Position numbers and translations under genes: made by a program | The notes under the pieces: generated by a model | Told to the model about the DNA's origin: nothing | The model's database searches: none | What the model saw: only the letters and a program-made list of their open reading frames with translations | From: a virus | Strand: one strand, 5' to 3' | IMG/VR virus record: IMGVR_UViG_3300025759_000299 | Location: 1-35,069 of that record | Length of the DNA: 35,069 bases | Part shown: positions 7,893-15,260 of the stretch, piece by piece | Position numbering within the stretch: position 1 is the first letter of the stretch | Layout: the number at the start of each line of letters is the position of its first letter

Positions 7893-8819
7893 ATGACTAT
7901 TACAGTAAACGGTGGTTTAACTGGTAGCGGCAACACTGCACGTATGCTCCAAGAGGGGCTTAACGCTGTCACTAATACAGAATATAAAGACTATGAGCCT
8001 GAATACGTAAAAATACTTGAGGTTTTAAAATCAAAGAAAGCTTATGAAGAAGACGTTCCATTTGCAACGACAGGTCTAGCAAATCAAAAGCCTGAAGGCC
8101 AGCAAATCGAATATGATGCAATGCAGGAAGGCCAAAAAAAGCGGTACAATCATATCGTTTATGCGCTGGGCATGATTATTTCTGATGAAGCTATCCGAGA
8201 TAACTTGTATTTGGACCTCGTTACTAAGGGTGGCGCAGCACTCAAGCGTTCTTTAGTGCACACCGAAGAACAGATTGCAGCTAACTTATTTAATAATGGC
8301 TATAGCTCTTCTCTTCTTTGGGACGGGTTAAGTATTTTTAACGACTCTCACAAGTTGATTAAAGGCGGTACGTACTCAAACGTTTTGGCTACGCCATCAG
8401 ATTTGTCTGAAGCTAGCTTAGAAGATGCCATTATAAACGTTGAAGACTTCCGCGACGATGCGGGCTTAATCATTTCTGCTAAAGTGCAAACTCTCCACAT
8501 TCCAAGGCAATTGCGTTTTGTTGCTGAACGAATCTTGGGCAGCACATTGCAGAATGACACAGCTAGTAATGCTATCAACGCACTGTCTAAAACTGGCTCC
8601 GTTCCAGGTGGCTACCATGTCAATCATCGTTTTACGGATGCAGACAACTGGTTCCTACGCACTGATGTCCCGGATGGCGGCAAGTTCTTTCGTCGATATG
8701 ATCATGAGTTCGCTCAAGATAATGACTTTGGTACTTCTAACTTCCGCTATAAAGGTGCAACTCGATTCTCGGTTGGTGTTACTGACGGGCGTCAGTATTA
8801 CGGATCAGGTCAAGTTTAA
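7893..8819 (+). CDS. Major capsid protein (308 aa)
   Basis: Size, position and sequence style fit a HK97-fold coat protein: an N-terminal helical arm, a long helix-and-sheet central region with TEEQIAANLFNNGY and LSIFNDSHKLIKGGTYSN, a Gln/Leu-rich helix (TLHIPRQLRFVAERIL), and a final beta segment ending FRYKGATRFSVGVTDGRQYYGSGQV. Features such as the NDSHKL-GG-YSN stretch recall Mu gpT-type major head proteins. It follows the cement gene by 11 bases with its own ribosome-binding site (AAGGGG) and is followed by a hairpin terminator, as expected for a very highly expressed gene. Forward and reverse overlapping reading frames in this gene are shadows. Confidence 0.9.
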   Translation: MTITVNGGLTGSGNTARMLQEGLNAVTNTEYKDYEPEYVKILEVLKSKKAYEEDVPFATTGLANQKPEGQQIEYDAMQEGQKKRYNHIVYALGMIISDEAIRDNLYLDLVTKGGAALKRSLVHTEEQIAANLFNNGYSSSLLWDGLSIFNDSHKLIKGGTYSNVLATPSDLSEASLEDAIINVEDFRDDAGLIISAKVQTLHIPRQLRFVAERILGSTLQNDTASNAINALSKTGSVPGGYHVNHRFTDADNWFLRTDVPDGGKFFRRYDHEFAQDNDFGTSNFRYKGATRFSVGVTDGRQYYGSGQV

Positions 8820-8833
8820 GCACTAATTAAACT

Positions 8834-8850
8834 GGGGCGAAAGCCCCTTT
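8834..8850 (+). terminator. Hairpin terminator after the capsid gene
   Basis: GGGGC-GAAA-GCCCC forms a 5-bp GC stem with a GNRA tetraloop, followed by TTTGTT. The T-run is short, so termination may be partial. That would lower, not abolish, expression of downstream genes relative to the capsid gene. It starts 14 bases after the capsid stop codon. Confidence 0.7.
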
Positions 8851-8898
8851 GTTCATTACCTACTGCCTTACGGTGGTTTATAAAACTGGTGGGTTACT

Positions 8899-9588
8899 AT
8901 GACAACTAGATTTCCAAATGGGTTAACTACGGCAAGCAAGGGTGCGCCATTGGGCGAATTCTTACTTCCTGACGTTACCAAAGCACACATCTACTTTGAT
9001 GATTTTGATTATTTTACAGCAGCAGATTGGACTATAACCACGGTTGAAGCAGGCGCAGGCAATGCTACTGAAGCTCTGACCGATGCCGATGGCGGGGTGT
9101 TGCTCATTACTAATGATGACGCTGACAACGACAGTGACTTTTTTAATAAAGTCGGCGAGTCATTTACTTTTGAAGCTGGGAAAAAGCTTTGGTTTGATGC
9201 TCGTATTGCTGTTTCTGATGCCACGCAGTCTGACTGGGTTTGCGGCCTACAGATCACAGATACCACGCCCTTAGATGTCACAGACGGCGTATTCTTTAGA
9301 AAGGATGACGGCGACGCTAACATTGATTTTGTTGTTGAGAAAAACGACACAGCGACTACAGCAGCGGCAATAGCAACAAATGCTGACGCAACATTCGTTA
9401 AGTTGTCTTTTTATTACAACGGTAAAGATAAAATCGATTATTTTGTTGATGGCGTCAAGCAAGGTTCAAGCGTTACCACGAACTTGCCAGACGATGAGGT
9501 TCTTACTGTTAGCTTTGGCGTTCAAAATGGCGAAGCTGCTGCAAAAACTATGAGCGTTGACTATATCCTAGCTGCAAAAGAACGGTAA
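8899..9588 (+). CDS. Lectin/glucanase-like (LamG-type) virion protein (229 aa)
   Basis: A beta-rich protein whose layout resembles concanavalin-like jelly rolls: FDDFDYFTAADWTITT near the start, LWFDARIAVSDATQSDWVCGLQIT in the middle, then DGVFFRKDDGDANIDFVVEKND, FVKLSFYYNGKDKIDYFVDG and TVSFGVQNGEAAAKTMSVDYILAAKE. Such domains in phages often decorate the capsid or bind surface sugars. The gene is monocistronic in look, with a hairpin terminator on each side and its own ribosome-binding site (GGTGGG), so it is probably made in quantity. The jelly-roll assignment is by pattern. Decoration is the most likely role, with receptor binding as an alternative. Confidence 0.7.
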   Translation: MTTRFPNGLTTASKGAPLGEFLLPDVTKAHIYFDDFDYFTAADWTITTVEAGAGNATEALTDADGGVLLITNDDADNDSDFFNKVGESFTFEAGKKLWFDARIAVSDATQSDWVCGLQITDTTPLDVTDGVFFRKDDGDANIDFVVEKNDTATTAAAIATNADATFVKLSFYYNGKDKIDYFVDGVKQGSSVTTNLPDDEVLTVSFGVQNGEAAAKTMSVDYILAAKER

Positions 9589-9601
9589 TTTGACAAGGTA
9601 T

Positions 9602-9620
9602 GCAGCCCGATAAGGGCTGC
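9602..9620 (+). terminator. Hairpin terminator after the LamG-like gene
   Basis: GCAGCCC-GATAA-GGGCTGC is a perfect 7-bp stem with a 5-base loop, followed by ATTTA. It lies 14 bases after the stop codon. The T-run is weak, so read-through into the next genes is likely. Confidence 0.7.
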
Positions 9621-9645
9621 ATTTACCACCTTAAAGGGGTGATTT

Positions 9646-9966
9646 ATGTCAGCATACGTAAGTAAAAGCGTCGACTTGTCTTCTGATGATGTCGTCGTTG
9701 TGCCAATCAATGGCCGCTGGGGTTCTGGTGAAACATCTGTAATTGTTGTCTATGCTGGAACTGGCACTGTTACTGTTAAGGGGACAGTTTCAAAGCTCAA
9801 TCGAGGCGAAACAGCAACTTGGTTTGATATTACTGGGTTGACTTCGTTAACTGCTGATGCAAGCGTTGTTGTTTCTGATACGCCCATTGAGGCACTCCAG
9901 GTAACAGGGGCAACAATGGCTGGCGGCGGGGCTACAGTTCAAGTTCTTAACGCTGGCAGTGCGTGA
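9646..9966 (+). CDS. Small beta-rich virion protein (106 aa)
   Basis: The protein is almost wholly beta-type: Val, Thr, Gly and Ser rich, with VVVVPINGRWGSGETSVIVVYAG, VTVKGTVSKLN and a Gly/Ala-rich end. This looks like a small Ig-like or decoration domain. AAAGGGGTGA 6 bases upstream is a strong ribosome-binding site. The stop overlaps the next start (TGATG). It lies just after the hairpin of the LamG-like gene, so it begins a new late block of head-completion genes. No family is recognised; a minor head or decoration protein is a fair guess. Confidence 0.65.
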   Translation: MSAYVSKSVDLSSDDVVVVPINGRWGSGETSVIVVYAGTGTVTVKGTVSKLNRGETATWFDITGLTSLTADASVVVSDTPIEALQVTGATMAGGGATVQVLNAGSA

Positions 9967-10250
9967 TGAGATACAAGACGGCAAGCGGAAAAGGCAAGCC
10001 GCATAATAATTCTTATTATGAGAACGGCACCTGTAACACAATTGATGATTTGACAGGCTTCAAGATTAAAATGTCTGATTCTGTTGAGCTATGGAATGGC
10101 TTAATAGTACAAAAAGACAATTACGAGCCACGACAGCCTCAAGACTTCCCGCCAGAAATTAGGCCTAATCGTGTGTTTAAAGGCGCGAAAGATGAAAGCG
10201 AGGAAAGTGTTAATGTTTACACGCCGCCAGAGGATATCACGCAACTATGA
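9966..10250 (+). CDS. Hypothetical head-to-tail region protein (94 aa)
   Basis: The start is ATG 9966, overlapping the previous stop as TGATG; an in-frame GTG at 9963 is the alternative. The sequence has a GF-KIKMSDSVELWNGLIVQKDNYEPRQPQDFPPEIRPNRVFKGA core and an acidic, Pro-containing tail. The tryptophan-containing middle followed by Pro-rich EPRQPQDFP is seen in small phage head-region proteins, but I cannot assign a function. It overlaps the next gene by ATGA. Tight coupling on both sides suggests one assembly unit with the adaptor protein that follows. Confidence 0.65.
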   Translation: MRYKTASGKGKPHNNSYYENGTCNTIDDLTGFKIKMSDSVELWNGLIVQKDNYEPRQPQDFPPEIRPNRVFKGAKDESEESVNVYTPPEDITQL

Positions 10251-11260
10251 GCGCACCAGTATCAACTACTGATCCGTTTGGCAGAGATTCCAGCGGCTCT
10301 ACAGCATTTAGAATGACGACAAGCGACATAATTAGAGAGTCTTTCGCTATATGTCAAATTGGAATCGAAGGTGAGTCACTAAGTGCTGACCAGTTCGAGA
10401 ATGGCCGCCGTAGTCTCAATATATTACTTACTAGCTTTCTCAATCAAGGGCTTCACCTTTGGACGTATTCAGAGGGTATTGTTTTTTTAGAAGCTGGCAA
10501 GAATAACTACACAATAGAGCAAGTAAGAGCCACTGATTTTTATACAAAAACAGAGCTTACTGCTGATGCCTTGACAGCAGCAACTACAGTCACTCTGTCA
10601 ACGACTGAGCTTGCGCTAGGTCAAGAGGTAACTGCGTTTCTTGACGCGGGCTGGTGGATCGGATTTTTAAAAGAAGACTGCAATATATTCTGGACTCAAG
10701 TGTCCAGCGTATCTGGTAACGATGTAACTATAGACGATGGCTTGCCAGAAGACATGGACAGCGGAACACAGCTTGTGTTCTACCGTGACCAGATAGACTC
10801 AGTTGACCGCATATTCAATGATAGTGTTAGGCGTCTAGATGGTTTTTGGAGTTCAACAGGGCCAAATACAACGCCGTTGTTTAGCTTGTCGCACAAGCGG
10901 TTTTTTGATTTGCCAACTAAGGACAGTTTGGGTCAGGTATCTCAAACTTATTATCAGCGCAGCTTGCCACAAGGCACATTATGGACGTGGCCAACACCGG
11001 CAGATTCAACATACCCGCTAAACTTTACTTATGAGCGCAAGATCGACGACTTTGTGAATAATGACGACTGCGCAGACATGCCCAAGTCGTGGCTTGAGGC
11101 AGTAACCTATAACCTTGCTGATCGGCTAAAGATAAAATACAGGGTGCCTCAACAGCTATCAATGGAAATCAAAGAAATAGCTATAAGATCACTATCTGAC
11201 GCTTTAGCATTTGATAATGAAAACACAGATTTAGAGATTAGCTTGAATGGTGGCCGCTAA
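10247..11260 (+). CDS. Head-tail adaptor / tail accessory protein (337 aa)
   Basis: The N-terminal helical region (SDIIRESFAICQIGIEGESL, then FENGRRSLNILLTSFLNQGLHLWTY) is typical of podovirus adaptors that sit under the portal, functionally like P22 gp4 or T7 gp11. A central beta insert (about 100-180) carries LTAATTVTLSTTELALGQEV. The C-terminal half has SLPQGTLWTWPTPADSTYPLNFTYERKIDDF and a helix LEAVTYNLADRLKIKYRV. At 337 residues it is about twice the length of P22 gp4, the extra mass being the beta insert. It starts in an ATGA overlap and shares one base with the gp10-like gene. The adaptor role is well supported by order; the exact family name is less sure. Confidence 0.78.
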   Translation: MSAPVSTTDPFGRDSSGSTAFRMTTSDIIRESFAICQIGIEGESLSADQFENGRRSLNILLTSFLNQGLHLWTYSEGIVFLEAGKNNYTIEQVRATDFYTKTELTADALTAATTVTLSTTELALGQEVTAFLDAGWWIGFLKEDCNIFWTQVSSVSGNDVTIDDGLPEDMDSGTQLVFYRDQIDSVDRIFNDSVRRLDGFWSSTGPNTTPLFSLSHKRFFDLPTKDSLGQVSQTYYQRSLPQGTLWTWPTPADSTYPLNFTYERKIDDFVNNDDCADMPKSWLEAVTYNLADRLKIKYRVPQQLSMEIKEIAIRSLSDALAFDNENTDLEISLNGGR

Positions 11261-12684
11261 TGTACCAACAAATCGCGCTTGGCGGGGCTGACCAGAACTA
11301 CAACTCAAGACGCTCTCGTTCGGAAGCGATCAACTGCTATATTGAAGCAAACAAAGACGGTAATTTTACGCGAGTAAGGCGAGCACCAGGACTTAAAACA
11401 TTTGCTAGCGTTGGCAGTGGCCCAATACGTGGGCTTTACTCGCTAAAAGAGTTTATCTATGTTGCATCACGAGACGAGCTTTACCGTGTTGACGAATTAG
11501 GCGCGGCTACTTTGTTGGGGAATATTGGCGGGACTACAGCAAAAGTCAGTATTAACGCGAATGGCACAGACGACAATCAGCTAATCATCATAAGCGAAGG
11601 CAACGGCTATATTTACGATGACGCGGGCGGGTTTCAAGCAATAACTGATCCAGACTTTTCGGCTGATGTTTATGTTGCTTCGTTAAACCAGATATTTTGG
11701 CTAAATCGCCCAGATTCAAATGTGTTTATCGGAAGCGATACCGCTGACGGACTTAACTATTCAGCAACTAGGCTAGCAAGTGCAGAGGCTTCGCCAGACC
11801 CACTAAAAGCAATCGCCGCAACTAAGACGAATTTGTGGCTTTTTGGCTCAAAAACTATCGAATATTGGCAGCGTGACCCAACAGACACCACAGTTCCTGT
11901 TAGGCCGGTTCAAGGTGCTGCGATTGATCGCGGTATCGCCGCACAAGACTCACTAGCACAATGGAAAGATAATTTATTTTGGCTTGCTAATGATCTTACG
12001 GTCTGGCAAATAGACGGTTCAGAAGCCAGAAAAATTAGCGATATCAATCTTGAGTATGCAATAAGCGGTGAGGGGTTTGGAGAATACACGGGATACGCCA
12101 ACCCTGAATTGGCGCAAGGATTTTTTATCGATCACCCTGTACATAAGTTCTATGTGCTAACGTTCCCCGTTGCAGAGGTTACATGGGTGTACGATGTTTC
12201 AACAGGGCTTTGGCATAAGCGAGAATCCAAAGGCATTTCAAGATGGCGCGGCAAAGAATCAGTTCTTAATTTCAATAAAGTCATTGTTGGTGACTGGCGC
12301 TTAGGCACTCTATGGGAGTTTGACGATGCGACTTTCACTGAAGCGGGTGAAGCCATACCAGTTACTATTGTCACTCCTGCTATTTCTGACGATTCCGCTG
12401 CTTTGTTCATATCTATGTTTGAGCTGAACATGGAAGTTGGAAGCGACTTTGCGCCTACTTACACGCCAAAAATACAGCTAAAATATAGTAAAGACGGCGG
12501 CGTTACCTATAAGTCAAAAAAAGATATAAGTATTGGCGAGCCAGGGGATAGGAATATAAGAGTCGTTTCTCGTAGCTTCGGTATGGTTAAACGAGGTTTT
12601 GAAATGACTTTTAAGATAATCGTTACAGAGCCTATTTCGTTTGTTGTTTACTACCCAACACTTTACGTTGAAAAGGGGGTTTAG
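11260..12684 (+). CDS. P22 gp10-like tail accessory (packaged-DNA stabilisation) protein
   Basis: The 474-residue length matches P22 gp10 (472), which plugs the portal-adaptor channel and carries the tailspikes. The start (YQQIALGGADQNYNSRRSRSEAINCYIE) and the phrase RRAPGLKTFASVGSGPIRGLYSL are typical of this family. After this come repeated beta blades (EFIYVASRDELYRVD, NQLIIISEGNGYIYDD, LWLFGSKTIEYWQRDPTD, NLFWLANDLTVWQIDG, VTWVYDVSTGLWHKRES) consistent with its propeller-like body. It is fused tightly to the adaptor gene (one-base overlap) and followed by a 59-residue gene. It likely closes the head after packaging and anchors the tailspikes encoded downstream. Confidence 0.9.
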   Translation: MYQQIALGGADQNYNSRRSRSEAINCYIEANKDGNFTRVRRAPGLKTFASVGSGPIRGLYSLKEFIYVASRDELYRVDELGAATLLGNIGGTTAKVSINANGTDDNQLIIISEGNGYIYDDAGGFQAITDPDFSADVYVASLNQIFWLNRPDSNVFIGSDTADGLNYSATRLASAEASPDPLKAIAATKTNLWLFGSKTIEYWQRDPTDTTVPVRPVQGAAIDRGIAAQDSLAQWKDNLFWLANDLTVWQIDGSEARKISDINLEYAISGEGFGEYTGYANPELAQGFFIDHPVHKFYVLTFPVAEVTWVYDVSTGLWHKRESKGISRWRGKESVLNFNKVIVGDWRLGTLWEFDDATFTEAGEAIPVTIVTPAISDDSAALFISMFELNMEVGSDFAPTYTPKIQLKYSKDGGVTYKSKKDISIGEPGDRNIRVVSRSFGMVKRGFEMTFKIIVTEPISFVVYYPTLYVEKGV

Positions 12685-12864
12685 ATGGCTTGTAACCCGA
12701 TACCAGCGCCAGAGCTGGACGTAAACATAAGCATAGTTGACGAGCGTGGCAGACCGACAAAGTATTTTGAAGACACATACTACCAATTAACTAAATCCAT
12801 TGATTCACTTATCGAGTGCATAGAAGACTTGGACGCACGAGTCACTGTGTTAGAGGGGCCATAA
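12685..12864 (+). CDS. Small conserved-looking tail-region protein (59 aa)
   Basis: This short gene begins at the base after the gp10-like stop, with AAAGGGGG about 6 bases upstream, and ends one base before the next start. The protein has an N-terminal Pro-containing stretch (ACNPIPAPELDVNISIVDERGRP) and a C-terminal acidic amphipathic helix with a heptad look (YYQLTKSIDSLIECIEDLDARVTVLEG), likely a coiled coil. It fills the space between two structural genes exactly, which supports it being real. Function is unknown; a small trimerising or bridging tail protein is possible. Confidence 0.7.
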   Translation: MACNPIPAPELDVNISIVDERGRPTKYFEDTYYQLTKSIDSLIECIEDLDARVTVLEGP

Positions 12865-12865
12865 A

Positions 12866-14191
12866 ATGTTTGATATAGCTTCATTGGCTATGGGTGTAGG
12901 CCCAGCCTCACTAAATGCCTTGACTGGCGGCAAAGCCCTGGAATCAGTGGGTGATTTTATGGGGCTTGGATCACTTGATGATCTAAACACGCCAGAAAAC
13001 ATAGATTTTGCTGCCATGCTTAATCCAGCAATAAGCCAGGGTTCTGCTGGAATAGCTCAGGGCTATAAAGGCGCAGAGCAAAGCATACGTGACGCCCTCA
13101 TGAGTGCAAACCAGCAGCTAGCAACCGGAACAACCGCCGCCCGTGGTGATGTATCTGGTGGGCGAGATAGGGCGCTACAAGCCTTAAATCCTGCATTAGC
13201 TCAAGCTACAGGGAACGTGCAAACAGGCATTGACCAGGCTAGGCAATCGCTAGTTCCTGGCTTTGCAAGTGCTCGTGAAATGTTATCCCCGCATATGCAG
13301 AGAACAGAGCGAGCAGCACAACGATTTGAAGATATGCTTTATGGTGAAAGAACGCCCTTAGAGCAAACTCGTGGCTATGGCGCAATGGAGCGAGGCAGGA
13401 AGTCTGCTATAGATGATCTTGTCACTAATCGCGCTGGATTAGGAAAGCTGTTCTCAGGCTCTACTGCTGAGCAAGCCGCTGACATTGGCGGCGCAATGGA
13501 AATGAGCTTGCTGGATCGTCAAGACATGCAGCGCGAGCGAGAACTTGCAAGGCTTGCCTCTGAAACAAGCGCCGGTCGTAACTTAGCGGGTGCTGGCGCT
13601 AATCTTGCAACTCAGGAAGCCATGAGCATAGCTGATCTGCTACGTGGCGGTGGCTCAGAATTGGCACAGTTAGCTTTGACGGGTGGTCAACAGCGTGCTG
13701 GCTTAGAAACTGATGCAGCAAATAGGCTAGCTCAGTTAGCGCAACAAGGCGCTGTCGCAGGTGCTGGTAATACGGCAAACCTATCGCAGTATTTGGCTGG
13801 CTTGCAAAGTCAAGGCGGCGTGAATCAAGCGCAATTTAATTTAGGCGGTCAGCAATCAATTGCAAATATGCTAATGGGTCAGCGCGGACAAGATTTGAAT
13901 GCAGCTCAAACACAGGCCCAGATGGACGCAAAAGAAGCTGAGGGCCGACGTGGATTTGTTGGTGACATTATTGGAGCGGGTGCATCAGTCTTGCCGTTTT
14001 TAAGTGATAGACGGTTTAAGGAGAACATCGAGCCATACAAGAAAATAGGCAAGCACCAGTGGTATAGTTACAACTACATTTTTGATAAAACTCCAATGGT
14101 CGGCGTGATGGCTCAGGAGGCAATGGAAATAACACCTGATGCTGTTCACAATGTTGACGGAATCTTATTTGTAGATTACGCGAGGTTATAG
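12866..14191 (+). CDS. Ejection-type internal virion protein with C-terminal S74-like domain (441 aa)
   Basis: Residues 1-370 are Ala/Gln/Gly-rich and helical with many QQ and AG pairs and no membrane segment until a short hydrophobic FVGDIIGAGASVLPFL. This is the make-up of podovirus DNA-ejection proteins (P22 gp7/gp20 class). Residues 380-441 read SDRRFKENI...WYSYNYIF...MVGVMAQEA...GILFVDYARL, the pattern of peptidase S74 intramolecular chaperones, with the Ser and Lys of the usual catalytic dyad in SDRRFKENI. In tailspikes this domain cuts itself off just before the Ser; cleavage here would release a 62-residue tail. Position between the gp10-like gene and two other ejection-type genes supports the main role. 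Confidence 0.78.
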   Translation: MFDIASLAMGVGPASLNALTGGKALESVGDFMGLGSLDDLNTPENIDFAAMLNPAISQGSAGIAQGYKGAEQSIRDALMSANQQLATGTTAARGDVSGGRDRALQALNPALAQATGNVQTGIDQARQSLVPGFASAREMLSPHMQRTERAAQRFEDMLYGERTPLEQTRGYGAMERGRKSAIDDLVTNRAGLGKLFSGSTAEQAADIGGAMEMSLLDRQDMQRERELARLASETSAGRNLAGAGANLATQEAMSIADLLRGGGSELAQLALTGGQQRAGLETDAANRLAQLAQQGAVAGAGNTANLSQYLAGLQSQGGVNQAQFNLGGQQSIANMLMGQRGQDLNAAQTQAQMDAKEAEGRRGFVGDIIGAGASVLPFLSDRRFKENIEPYKKIGKHQWYSYNYIFDKTPMVGVMAQEAMEITPDAVHNVDGILFVDYARL

Positions 14192-14192
14192 C

Positions 14193-15260
14193 ATGGCTGG
14201 TTATGGATCGATAGGTCTTACAAACGCAGTTCAGAACTTTCTGAGGTCAAAACAGTATGTAGATGAGCGCGACCAAAACAAAATGACTAATATGTTATTT
14301 GGCAAAGCGATAACTGGTGATCAAGACGCATTGGGTCAGTTATCAAAACAGTCGCCTCAGATGTACATTGGGGCAAAGGATTACTTGTCGGGTCAGGCTG
14401 CAAGTAAGGCAGAGGCTAATAGGGTCATGTCTGATGAGCGAGACAAGCAAGATATTATGCAGCTAATATCGGTTGGTGATGATGTCGATTCGCAAAATCA
14501 GATCTTACAGAAGAGGCTGCAAGATATTGGCGCTGGCGGAGGTAATGCTATGGATACGCAAATGCTGATTAATATGCGGCCAGAGCAAAGACGTATAATG
14601 ATAAATATGCTAGCGAAGCAATCCGGTATAGAACTAGATCAGCAAGAAAAAGGCCGATTTCAGGTCAATGAATTTGGCGTCTTTGATACTGCAACGGGTG
14701 AGCTGTCCAAGAATCCATCTATTGATGAGTGGATGGCATCACAAGCTGAAGAGGTAGACACAAAGACCATTAGAGACATAAGCAAGGATATTGACGGCAT
14801 AGTCAAGGAATCAAAAGCTATCAGACAGGCTGCTGAGGACTTGGAAGTACTAGGGCAAAGTTCTTCACCATCGGATCAATTAGCAATTGTGTTCAAATTT
14901 ATGAAGGCTTTAGACCCTGGCTCTGTTGTCAGGGAAGGCGAACAAGTAATGCTTCAAAAATCCGGTGGTCTTTTTGATTATATGTCTAACTACATAAACA
15001 AGTTGAATACTGGTGAGGCTTTATCGCCAAGGATGATCAGCGAGATAGTGACCACGGCAAAACGGCTTTCTAACAGCTCTGTCAAGAATTCTAACTCAAC
15101 AATGGACGAGTATTTGTCGTTGTACGAAAACAGAATAAATGAAGACCTATTAGACAAGTACAGGGCCAGAAAACCTGGGATGTTTGATATGCCTGATTTG
15201 GTAAGCACTGACGAAATGAGCGACGATGAGCTATTGCAGCATTATAGGGGTCAATTATGA
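14193..15260 (+). CDS. DNA-ejection (internal virion) protein (355 aa)
   Basis: A helical, charged, cysteine-free protein with a Met/Gln-rich N-terminal half and a C-terminal region containing PSDQLAIVFKFMKALDPGSVVREGEQVMLQKS, a stretch I recognise from internal virion or ejection proteins of several podoviruses. It starts one base after the previous stop and overlaps the next gene by ATGA. Proteins of this class leave the head at infection and help DNA cross the cell envelope. It is probably the counterpart of P22 gp20 by position. The exact division of labour among the three ejection genes cannot be read from sequence. Confidence 0.78.
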   Translation: MAGYGSIGLTNAVQNFLRSKQYVDERDQNKMTNMLFGKAITGDQDALGQLSKQSPQMYIGAKDYLSGQAASKAEANRVMSDERDKQDIMQLISVGDDVDSQNQILQKRLQDIGAGGGNAMDTQMLINMRPEQRRIMINMLAKQSGIELDQQEKGRFQVNEFGVFDTATGELSKNPSIDEWMASQAEEVDTKTIRDISKDIDGIVKESKAIRQAAEDLEVLGQSSSPSDQLAIVFKFMKALDPGSVVREGEQVMLQKSGGLFDYMSNYINKLNTGEALSPRMISEIVTTAKRLSNSSVKNSNSTMDEYLSLYENRINEDLLDKYRARKPGMFDMPDLVSTDEMSDDELLQHYRGQL

